Shown here piece by piece: positions 11,241-21,190 of a DNA stretch of 64,000 nt (position 1 is its first letter; every line of letters begins with the position of its first letter). Source of the stretch: Selaginella moellendorffii (lineage: Eukaryota > Streptophyta > Lycopodiopsida > Selaginellales > Selaginellaceae); assembly GCF_000143415.4 (NCBI RefSeq), contig NW_003314313.1, positions 1,048,334-1,112,333 on the forward strand, written 5' to 3'. Under the pieces are notes generated by a model that made no database searches, was not told where the DNA came from, and saw only the letters and a list, made by a program, of their open reading frames with translations. Made by a program: the position numbers and the translations under genes.

Positions 11241-13181
11241 AATAAACCCCTATTATAAAAGCACACAAGCAAGAGCTTTTGCACATTGCAAGATATATTA
11301 TTTACTATATGATCACAAGCAGCATGAATAGTTTATCATAGTTGCAAATAATTGTAGAAATCCTCGTAGTCTTACAAGGGAAGAACTCACTCACCAATCC
11401 ACTGAAACAATTTGGTCTTGAATCTCAACTCTCACAATATGTGGTGGCTAAATAAGCACCTCCTAAAACCATTTGGTGGCCTAATCAACCTCACATTTTG
11501 CTCTAAAATGGATCAATTGAAAAGCAAATATTCAGTGATTCAATGATGTAGTGGTAGCAAGATGTTAATTTGACCAACACTGGGAGATCTACACTTTGGT
11601 TGAGCAGTATGAGATGGATATTCTAGGGCTTCTTATGGGGGTGGCACATGCCTAATCTTAAGGGCAACAACCAGGCTCACTAAGATCATGAGGCATATAT
11701 GGGTGCTTTTATAAGCACAAAAAGAATTAGTAGAAAGCCAAAAAACTGGTATGAAAAGGGCATCTAAATTGAAGTTTTTATTTATAATTTAATTACATTT
11801 AAAATTTTTAAGTAATTATTAATTTCTACTTTTACCAGCTATTTTATAGAATAAACTGGAAATGCCAAAAACCCTTTTAAAAGTGGATACACTCAGAATT
11901 TAACTCATATTAATTTCTTGATAGAAAATTAAATTATAGCATAAATTGCACAATCTTTACATCCTTATATAGCAACCTCTCAGATCCCTGCTCTTGGATG
12001 TTCTTGGTGACCAACCAATTGAAAAGGAAAAGGGGTAAGATTTTGCATTTGTGACTCCAACCTCAAAGCTTAATCGAGCCAAGCTCAATTAAATTTTTTA
12101 TTGTTAGTAAATGAAAAAGCCATAAGGAAGGAAGAACTTTATGAGATGAAAAATCTCCTTGAATTATATAGAGTTTGCAGGAGAAAAAACATAAAACAAA
12201 AAAAAACCCTATGCAAGCTATTGTGCTCAAGACATTTCTGGTCTCCACCTCTTTCAGAGGCCTCCTCTCCAGCTTGAGCATGCCACACCCCAACAAAGGA
12301 AAAAGAAATAAAACTTTTAAAACTCTTCAGAGTCACCGTCTTAGAAGATCTTGCCCCAACCTCTTTCATATCACCTGATCCAGGAGGTTGACACATGAGA
12401 ATTAAAAATGGGTATCTTTACCTCAGTTTTTTTACCTGATGTTTGCAATATCCACCTCGAAAGAGTGGCCTAAGTGGTTTCTACACTGCAAAACGACCCT
12501 TCTTCTTGTACTGCCATTGCATTCCCTTCTTGTGCACGACCATGGCTACAGACACAGCCATGTTGGAGTTATAACATCCAGGATGAAACTGGAAAGTGCG
12601 CTGAAGAAAAAAAAAACTCTTGCTGCCCTTGGAAACGTAAGCGGGAATAACTGCAAGTAGCAAGCAAGCTTGCTCTATCTTTGTTGCTCCCTATTGCAAG
12701 CCGAGGTCCAGGGATTGTAGCTACCATTCTGTGGGGGGAGCAAGTACATCACCATGTAGTTCTCTAGAAAGAAGCTCCTATGCTGTATGAAAGTTGACGG
12801 AACTTTGTAGTTGGTAGCACGTTTTTCTAAAGTTGTGATACTTCATTTTAACACATAATCTGCTTTAAAAGCCTTCAGCAATGCAGCGTTGGAGTTCCAT
12901 TGGAGATGAATTCCTGCAGCTCTCAATATAACACCCCAAAGAACATCTTTTCTTCCAATCTCTTGGATTCGCATTTGCCATTGCTGCCAGTGCATCTACA
13001 GAGATCACTCTTTCGAAGCATTGTGCCTACATTTCATTCGCCAGCAATCCTCAACATGATTTTTCCCACAACCATGGTTACTGAGTCTCCCCTGGACCTG
13101 TAATCTTGAGCCTCTGCCCCTTATCGGTAGATGATTATTTATGGCCATTTCTATAAATTCCACCAAGTTCTAGTTGTAGAG
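11241..13181. other. Intergenic, nothing firmly recognised
   Basis: Moderately AT-rich sequence. Several open frames of 60-90 codons around 12,060-13,100 overlap on both strands and match nothing I know. It ends at the GDSL pseudogene fragment. Confidence 0.4.
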
Positions 13182-13385
13182 ATGGAAGCATTCAAGGTTC
13201 TTCTTTGATCTTGATATCTCAATCTGCTTGGCCCGTGAATCCTCCTCCTCAAGCACAAGAGATGATGTCCATCCCAGGCTCCAAGTTTGTCAGTGCAGTT
13301 CCACCATATGGGAAGCCATACTTCACATCAAGCCAACAAGGCATTGGACAGATGGTAGAACAAATTGCATTATTGCTAACCTTTT
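13182..13385 (+). pseudogene. GDSL lipase first-exon fragment, dead
   Basis: Close nucleotide match to the start of the GDSL gene at 31,628-32,949, on the opposite strand of the window. It begins with the same 'atggaagc', keeps 'ggttctt' and 'atatctcaa', loses the GDS-box segment, then matches well through 'catcccaggctccaag', 'tgtcagtgcagttcc', 'ggacagatggtagaac'. A stop codon follows within eight codons of the start and the catalytic Ser block is deleted, so it cannot encode an esterase. It shows that the intact gene has had at least one duplicate nearby. Confidence 0.75.
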
Positions 13386-14354
13386 CTTAAGCCTTACACA
13401 AAATTTCCAATGCATAGCATGTATCCAAGATATCCAATCTGCTTGTGAAGTGCTATTAATTTGTCAAATCTCAAGTGTTAGGCGATGTCAGTAATGATAA
13501 TTCTTCAATGATATAAATTTGATTCATAATATGAGTCAAGTTATATCCATAAGTGTGAACATTAACTGCAAACACTGCTCAATAATATTTAGAGCACGTG
13601 CCTATAGTTTAGGTTCTTGCACAACATAAAATAAATTTATAGATGAGGATTCATCCAATTTAACAGCATATTTAATATGGTAATATAATATGCCTTATTT
13701 ATACTCTTTAAATTTCTAGTAACAAATCCAAAACATATATGAAATATTGATGAGAATGCATCCTTTATATATAATTTGGAGAAATTAATATTATATCTCG
13801 AATAACTTAAACATTGACATGAGCTAGTTATATTATCATTAAAATATAAAAAATAAAGAATTATAATTGAGATAAAATATATTTTTATCATGATAAGATA
13901 AAATAGGATCTGTGATATAATGATGTGGTGACTTAAGTTATTTGGAATGAATGGCTGCAAGTTAGCTACCAAGATTATAGTTAAAGTAGCCATTGTTTGT
14001 GCTGAGCATGGGAGTGATTAAATGCACAAGAGATTGAGAGCAAGTGATCATTTGCACAAGAGATTTAGAATGCAAGTGATTAAGCGTGCAAAAAATTGAG
14101 TTGAGAGCACGAAAGATCTAGTGCGAGATCTAGAAGGGTGATGAAGAACTACGCTACTTGGAATTTATGTAGAGGTATGACATCACTCTTAATCTTGTGC
14201 TTGCCACATTAACATTTAGTATGTGTAATCATGGAAAAATATCAGCTATATTTTACTATAAATTTTGGCCAAACATAACAATCTTGTTTATAACCATATA
14301 TTTTTAGTTTATTACTATCATAAATGACTTAAAATATAATAATAAATATCAACT
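13386..14354. other. AT-rich spacer
   Basis: No gene recognised. It has strongly AT-rich tracts and a short self-similar stretch at about 14,000-14,080 ('tgcacaagagatt', 'gcaagtgat'). Confidence 0.4.
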
Positions 14355-14534
14355 TGTAAGGTTTATAAATATATGTATGTATATACATATATTACCTTAG
14401 CTAGGTAATACATTAATTATAATACTAGCATATGGAATATCAATTTGGGACAAAATTTGTCAATCCATTTTTGTATATAAGCAAAAAGGTCTAAACCCCA
14501 ATTAATATATTTATTCTTATATCCCAAACACTCA
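14355..14534 (+). mobile_element. 5' LTR of a small non-autonomous LTR element
   Basis: About 180 bases beginning 'tgtaaggttt' and ending 'cactca', repeated in direct orientation at 16,557-16,736. Shared landmarks are 'catatattac', 'agctaggtaatacattaatt', 'atagcatatg', a TATA-like 'gtatataag' and 'tctaaaccccaattaatata'. It starts with TG and ends with CA as LTRs do. Confidence 0.7.
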
Positions 14535-16556
14535 CATTGGTGGAAATGAGAGGCACTACAATTTGTCCCTAAAAGGCAAAGTTTTTTAGTAATGTTTTAC
14601 TTTAGTGTTTAGGATTATGTTTTTTTGTTCTTCTTTCTTCATTCTCTTTTAAATTTAAATTTGTATTGGATCTAGAATTTTAGCTATAGTTGTGTTTAGA
14701 TTTGCTCTTCTTTTTATCTTCATTGCATTCTCTTCTTCTACTATACCTCGCTGTCATTAATCAAAGAAGATGTCACTTGAGGTTGCTAATATTGCTTCAT
14801 TGGATCAAACTTTTGGTGCTATAGGGTGTAATTATGTTGGTGTTACACCCATCTTTGGTGTGTTCCCGTCTCCAACTTTTGTGGGACATGATTACATAGC
14901 TTGTCCTGTTCTTAGTGTTTTGCCATCTTTTGTTGATATGAAGCATGATTGTGCATTGATTGGTGAGTTATGGATGATGTAATCCAGTTCTTAGAGAATG
15001 TTCGAGGATGAGTTTATAGAAAGATGATGTGTATGAGCTTGAATGGATTCCAAATAGTTTTGACGAGCTTGATTATTATAGAAATAGCTTTGGAGATGAA
15101 GTGGAGATTTCACGGGGTAAGTGTCAATTATTCAATCTGCCATTTGATCCTTTTTCTTTACCTTCTACTCTTTTCTAACATTTTCTTATTTTTCAAACTT
15201 GAACCACTTTCTCATGTTCTTAGTATTTCTTTCTTGTTTATAGTGTTTTTTTCTCCTAGCACATCGATCATTTATGATTTTGATAATTTTCATTCTTAGT
15301 CCAATATTGAATTGAGTGTTTTTTGTCCTCTTCATACTAATTTGGATGTTAAGTGTATGTATGAAGTTGAGAATCTTGTTTTTGTTTCATTAGTAGAGTT
15401 TTTGATTAATTCTAGTATTAAATATTCCCTTGTTCTAAAGGTTGAGTCACTTTGGCCAGAATTTTAAATTGAATGTATATCCCCATTTATGAGTGTTGTT
15501 AAGAGCCTTTACTTTACCGTTACTATTGAGAAGTTTATGCATTCTTTTGAGCATGTGAATATTATTATTGATTTTCCCATCTTAAATATTGAGTTGTGTG
15601 TTAAGAAGGTTAAGTAGTATGAATCTTTTGCTTATATTGTGGTGGCTGAAGTATTTTATAATAAGAAATCCCTTATTTTCCAAGTTTTGAGCACATGTCC
15701 TTATTTTGATTTCCCTATTTTTGCATTGCCAATTATTGCAAATTCTTCTTTCAATGCTTGTTTATCCACTTTTCCTTCTTTCACAATTGTTTTTCCTCAA
15801 TTTTTCTTGTTTTCTCTTTTCTGCCCTAACATTTTAAACTTTTTTTTTTTCAAAGGAAGGGGTAGAGGGGATGGATGGGAGTCTGGCCCCAACAATAGAA
15901 TGAGGATGAGCAAATACGATAGTGAAGCGAGGATAAGTGATATAGATTGTGAAATGAAGATGAGTATAGCAAATCCAAATAAAATATCCAACCCTAACAT
16001 AATGAAGCCAAATAGATGTGATAATGAAGTGAGGCCAAATATAGATGGTAGAATCAAGATAAATGCAATAAGTCCAGATGGAGTCAGTGCTTTAGAACTT
16101 TTTTTCTTCAGAAGGGGATAAGGAGGATGTGAAGGATAAACAAAGTGAGTCTATGTTAACTTAGACTCACAACCATCGTTTATGATCCTAAGTCCAAGTT
16201 AATGGCAGTCTTGGAAGATCATCGACAGACAAACTTAGAGATGGGATATATTATTTGCTACAATTGTGTTCTATGGACTATAATAACTTTCAAAGTCCTT
16301 TACTTTGGTTCAAAATTATAATTATAGTTGGTTTAAGCATTTAGGAGTTATATACAGAGTTGCAATTGGTTCACCAGAATTCTATAGTCAGTTAATGCTT
16401 ATGCCATGGCTTTGGGTTTTATTTCAATTATGGTTATCAACAACTTTATTAATGGTTTTGTGGGAGCTTTAGAATTTTTATAGTAATTTATAGTCGTCCA
16501 ATAGAAGCTCTAGATGCTTCACTTGATTTATTATCATCTTTCAAAGAGGAGGATAG

Positions 16557-16736
16557 TATAAAGTTTGTAAATACATATATATACACATATATTACTCTAG
16601 CTAGATAATACATTAATTATAGTATTATAGCATATGAATTGTCCATTTAGGACTAAGTTTGGTCCATCCAATTTTTGTATTTAAGTAAAGGTCTAAACCC
16701 CAATTAATATACTTATTCCTATATCCCAAGCACTCA
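16557..16736 (+). mobile_element. 3' LTR of the small non-autonomous LTR element
   Basis: Direct repeat of 14,355-14,534, with scattered substitutions and short indels suggesting an old insertion. It begins 'tataaagttt' where the left LTR has 'tgtaaggttt', so its terminal TG has decayed. Confidence 0.7.
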
Positions 16737-16959
16737 CAAACCTAAAAAAAACTTTTAAGTCCTAACTTTAAATTTAGTCATAAATTAATAACAAGGGATG
16801 TAATCACTTTTTCAAAAAAAAAAAAAAACCATAAGAAAAACACATTTTAACTTAAATTTAGAAAATTACTGTGTCTTGAATTTTAGTTACAAATATCAAC
16901 TGAAAATTATAACAAGATTAAAGACAAAAATTTAAGTTCTATAAGCCATTTTTTGCAAC

Positions 16960-17890
16960 TTAATGTAGTAACTTAAAACTGTAGTATGTAGGATGTGATC
17001 TAGAGTGCTCATGGATTAGAGCGGTGAGGTTTGTGGACTGCAGATGAAAGAACCTAGTCCAACACTCAATGCCAAATACACGTGCCTGCTCCTGCAATTC
17101 GTGCACGTTTGGCTCACCAGAGAAGACTTCCTTTTCAGCTCGGCAGGCAAGACTCCAGCAAAAGTCCTGCACACAGTGAGTTCTTCCCATGTGTGGTGAT
17201 GTAGGGGCGGCTCTTCCCGCAAGTTGTGAATTGCATCCTCCTAGACGTCGTCCACTAGCTTGATCATGTGTGTATATAGTTGCCTATGTCGTCAAACCCA
17301 AGTGGTTTCCAGATATCATGGGTGGGCGACAATGATGGGGAGTTTTTGCTCATAGAGTGATACCAAGATGGTTGAAAACAGAGAACAGGGTGTTTCTGCC
17401 ACCCACCTCTCCGTCTGGCGGTGGAATCTTTTTACTCTTGCGAGAAGTGTGGACTCGAGAAATACTGGGAACACGAGCAGGCAATGGGAAACACATTTTG
17501 AAAGGGCCTGGAGACTAGAGGTTAAAGAACACCGGCCGCTTTTGGACACTGGCCAGCTACCAAGAGACTGAAATATGGTGAAGATTGATGTGAAATTAAT
17601 CTTTTCCAGAAAAGTGATGCAAGCCCCTGTAGCTTTGGAACATAGAGCTAAGGATTTAATGAATGTGGTGACGATGACCTCATGGTTATATAGAGGTGAA
17701 GATGAGCTAACAAGTGCCGTGCAAGAGAGACAGAAGGAAATAGATAGAAAAGTTGTGGCAAAATTCTGCCACCTGATGTTGAAGGCAAGTTCAATCCCAC
17801 CAAAGTGATCAGTCCAGGCACGAGTATCTGGGATTTGGGCTCTACTGGATCTTCTCCCTTGAACACTATCAAAATGATCCTTGACCACTG
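16960..17890. other. Possible decayed coding fragments, unassigned
   Basis: Less AT-rich than its surroundings. A minus-strand frame of 76 codons (16,960-17,190) and frames on both strands at 17,316-17,890 (190 codons minus; 67 and 77 codons plus) look non-random in composition, but I match none to a family. No splice structure joins them convincingly. They could be remnants of a gene captured among repeats, or chance. Confidence 0.25.
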
Positions 17891-18047
17891 CATTTTTCTA
17901 GCCTCCGTGCCCTAAACCCCTCCTTTGGATCCAAGCTAAATAACAAAAGTCTGCATTGCTTTAATCATTGCCTCTAGTTGATACATCCAGAGCTCATCCT
18001 TGTGTTTAAAACTTGCCATTGATCTGGATATTAGTAACTTGGAGAGA

Positions 18048-18377
18048 ATGAGGAAGATAAATAGCTATGTTTCTATCCTCCTCCTTATGCTTGTTGTCTG
18101 TGCTTTGAATGTGAATGGAAGAAAGGGTATGATCTCTCCACATTTTTTCTCATTTTCTGATTGAATTTGCAAATTATCTTTTGCAGATAGATGGGATGAA
18201 CTTCTGAGAACGGATGCCGAGCAAGCCAAGAGCACGATCCAGCGTGAAGTCGGAGCTGGTGTTGATGTTATAGTGCTTCCAAAAGACAGTGGTTACACTG
18301 ATGATTATTGCTGGAATAGAGTGAGGATTTTCAAAGATAAAAATAATAAGGTGTCCAGGGTTCCAAAGAGAGGATAG
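18048..18377 (+). CDS. Potato inhibitor I family serine protease inhibitor (small, secreted)
   Basis: Two exons, 18,048-18,126 and 18,187-18,377, with a 60-base GT..AG intron ('gtatgatc'..'ttgcag'). The product is 89 residues. Residues 1-25 are a hydrophobic signal peptide (IlLLMLVVCAL core). The mature part starts near RKDRWDELL and fits the potato-I/eglin fold: the 'W-x-E-L-L' start, the 'A-K-S-T-I' helix, 'DVIVLP' strand, binding loop 'DSGYTDDYCW', then 'NRVRIF' and the C-terminal 'VPKRG'. Family members block serine proteases by a standard-mechanism loop. Counting from the 'RVRxF' strand, the residue at P1 is Asp and P1' is also Asp, which is unusual; most relatives carry Met, Leu, Lys or Tyr there. 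One loop Cys replaces the usual Arg after the conserved Tyr. The gene stands alone in repeat-rich DNA. The family call is firm; target protease unknown. Confidence 0.85.
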
Positions 18378-19353
18378 AAAAATGTGGCTCCAATTATTTT
18401 AAATAACCGTCATAGACATTTCCAGGTTTTCATTTCTAATCTGATTGATATCATACATAAAGGCATTGTTTTACAATCCTCTAGTTTCCTAAAAATGTCT
18501 TTGTGGCTTATTGTTCTTGTATCACTCTCTAATTTCAAGCCCATTACTTGTGGCTGGATCCAAAAGTTGAAAGTTTTGTCACCTCCCATTAAACAACATG
18601 CTATTTCATTTTCTCTCCACTTATATGGTAGTGACTTAGCATTTTAATCCACACACCTGCACCCTCCCACCCGCACTCCCACGTCCAGTGCATGCCCTAA
18701 TATTTGGTGACCAAATTTCAGTCACCAATTTTTTAAGAAAATTTCAATCCCCAAATTTGTTCCACCTAAATGTATTCCATGTCTAACACAGCTAAATTTC
18801 CTTATTTTATTGCATTTCAAGCATAACATACAAATAAAATGAGCTCTTAATGTTAAGCTTTTCATTTAAAGAGCTTTTCGTTTTTTGTCTTCCTCTCCTA
18901 AGTAAAAGGAATTATTTGTTGATTGTTATCCATAGTCTCATATTTGGTGGTTTTTTTTCTGGTTATTTCAGGGAGTTATTCCAATGGGACAACATCACAA
19001 ATGAGTAAAAAAAGTAGAAGGGTGTGGAGTTACCAGCTATTGAAGAATTCTGTAACTTTGTTTAGCATACAACACTCAATCTATGGAATTTGTTAGCACG
19101 TTCCATCTCCAATCACAAATTCACAAGCTGAGCAACTTGAGATGCAGAGATGGACACAGAATGTGTGCTAATATTTCTCTTCTAGAGAGAATCTCTAAAT
19201 CAATATCTTTTGGTTCATATATGAACTAACGTTTCTCTTTTCACAGTAGTGATGTGCAAAAACATGAAGAAGAAACATCGTCCTCATCATTCACAATTGT
19301 GACCAATAAAAGGATCTTGTTACCACTGCTTGAGGCAAAATCTTAAATAACTG
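18378..19353. other. 3' flank of the inhibitor gene and spacer
   Basis: AT-rich. An 87-codon open frame at 18,384-18,647 directly after the inhibitor stop has no recognisable features and is probably 3' UTR. Nothing else is recognised. Confidence 0.4.
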
Positions 19354-19427
19354 TGGCCCATGCAGGTCTCGAACCTGCGACCTTCGCGTTATTAGCACGA
19401 CGCTCTGACCAACTGAGCTAATAGGCC
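19354..19427 (-). tRNA. tRNA-Ile (anticodon AAT)
   Basis: The minus strand folds as a complete cloverleaf: acceptor GGCCTAT/ATGGGCC, D arm with TAGCTCAGTTGG (A box), anticodon loop CTAATAA giving AAT, and T arm GCAGGTTCGAGACCTGC (B box). Length is 74 with the discriminator A. No intron. A T-run in the transcript sense follows within a few tens of bases, as expected for Pol III termination. It marks the transition from repeat-rich to GC-richer genic DNA. Confidence 0.95.
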
Positions 19428-21190
19428 CTCTCTATTAAAATACTTAAAGGAATCTAAACTAATATGCTCGACAACAGGGTTCCGTGAGTTCATGCATTAT
19501 AGCAAAAGATTTGTGGTCTTCAGTCTGAAAGACGCGGGGAAGATAGTGCTCTTGACAAAACACCGGGAAAGTTCGGTCGATCTAGGAGCTCCAGTTGAAC
19601 AGCTTCTCACTAAGTTATAGAGACTGCCCTGCTTGAAGAGTCCTTCCAAGGCCCTGCACAACGTCGTCCCGAGCAGCGAATGGATTCTGGCCATGGAAGT
19701 GACGATTGATCTCCAGATGGACGAAGGACGCTCTGGTGGTGGATGGTTTTCCAGCTCGTGTCTCGATCGCGTCGCTGTTGCTAGCACTGTTCCTGTTTCT
19801 TACGGAAGCAACGGGTGGAGCGACAATGGCTAACGACTGGGACTTTGTGAGAGGCATGTTTCAGTGGAGACTAGTCATTCGTTAACAGCGGAAGCCTGCG
19901 AGACAATGGTACTCGCCTCAGTGCTGCAGCTGGAGATGATGGCTTCCACAATTTGCACTTTGAAGAAGCTGGCTTCGAAAGCGAAAGTCGGAGGCTAAAG
20001 TGGAGATTCCTGGCGACACACACACACTGCGCAAGAGCTGAGCAGCAGGCACTAGCAGCACCACCACGCTACGGATCATTCGACGCAATCATCTGGATGG
20101 TACGCAAGCTTGAAAAGTTCTTCTGGAACCATCTTGTTTTTCTAGTTCCTGGTGGTGGCTCTGGACGAAAGGAGCCATAGGCTTATCTCCTTGGACGGCA
20201 GGTAGAGCTCTTTTTTCTAAGTTGTACCATTGCTATGTACGCTGTGTGATGCAGGAAAGTGTGGGTCGCTCTTCGTCCACAGCCATGGAAATTCGGTTTG
20301 CTCCTTTCTAAACTCTGCTTAGATTGTTTTGAAAAAGAATTCCCATCTTCTTTCTCGCGCCATGACTTTTGTCCGGAGAATTATGGTGAGATCGCGAGAT
20401 CGGATGAGAAAAGCTGGAGCCACGGGCTTTCCTGACGCTCGTCCTGCCTAAAGCTGTGCACCAGCATTGGTGAATGGCGACAAGCGCAACAAAAGCACGG
20501 ATTAGCGACATGTTTTTCTAAGTTGTTTAGTCTAAGAGCCCATCCATCCTTGTTACGTCGCCGAGGAGATTTGTGGACGAGGCACATGTGGAGACCGGCA
20601 TCTCCTCGACAACGCTGCACGTCTCGAGGTATTCTCTAAATAATTCCTTCTTCTTTTCTTCTTCTTTTTTTTTCGTTTTTCGCGCAAGAGTCGTTTACTC
20701 GATCGATCGTAACTTCTGTATCGAGATCTCGGTTTGAATTGGAGCACTGGACTTTCGTAAGATAATTGCTGCTTGTCAAAGTTGCAAGTACCCAAATTAA
20801 ATTCCCAGACAATGGCAGGATGAAAAGCTTACTACAAAAGCAAAGATGGTGGTGAGCGCAAATTGAAATCGTCGCTAGATGGATCAACAAACTTGATAGC
20901 TTGACTGCTCTAGAGAAGAACATCGAAACCGCTTGAAAAACACATCAAACAAAAGAGATCTTGGTTTTATTCTTTGCTCGTCATCAACTATCCCCGAGGG
21001 AACGAAGAGCATCGTAAGAGAAAATTACGTACAAAGTGTGACTTTGGCTCAAAATCTCTGCTCGTGTGAGTGTGTGTTTGTAACAGCAGCAGTGCCCCCA
21101 AAAAATCTTTTTTCCAAATCTTCCTTGTTGCCCATTTGATCCAACTCCACCACTCATTTCCTCTCCCATTCTCAAAGCTTTCTAGAGATC
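19428..21190. other. GC-richer unassigned region
   Basis: Several 60-95-codon frames on both strands overlap and none matches a family I know. A 14-base string 'tttttctaagttgt' occurs twice (20,212-20,225 and 20,513-20,526), with a near match at about 12,825. A poly-pyrimidine tract lies at 20,640-20,690. The final part (about 21,000-21,190) is the 3' flank of the minus-strand extensin gene. Confidence 0.35.

Larger units (their letters stand above)
14355..16736 (+). mobile_element. Non-autonomous LTR retrotransposon (~2.4 kb)
   Basis: Two 180-base direct repeats flank about 2.0 kb. A purine-rich tract ('tcaaagaggaggata', 16,540-16,555) sits immediately before the right LTR, as a polypurine tract should. 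The interior has no protease, reverse transcriptase or integrase signature; its longest frames are unrelated low-complexity frames of at most 160 codons. The LTR ends (TG..CACTCA) and TATA-to-end layout resemble the gypsy LTR at 54,178-54,350, so it may be mobilised by that family (inference). Five-base target-site copies are not clear ('caact' versus 'caaac'). Confidence 0.65.
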
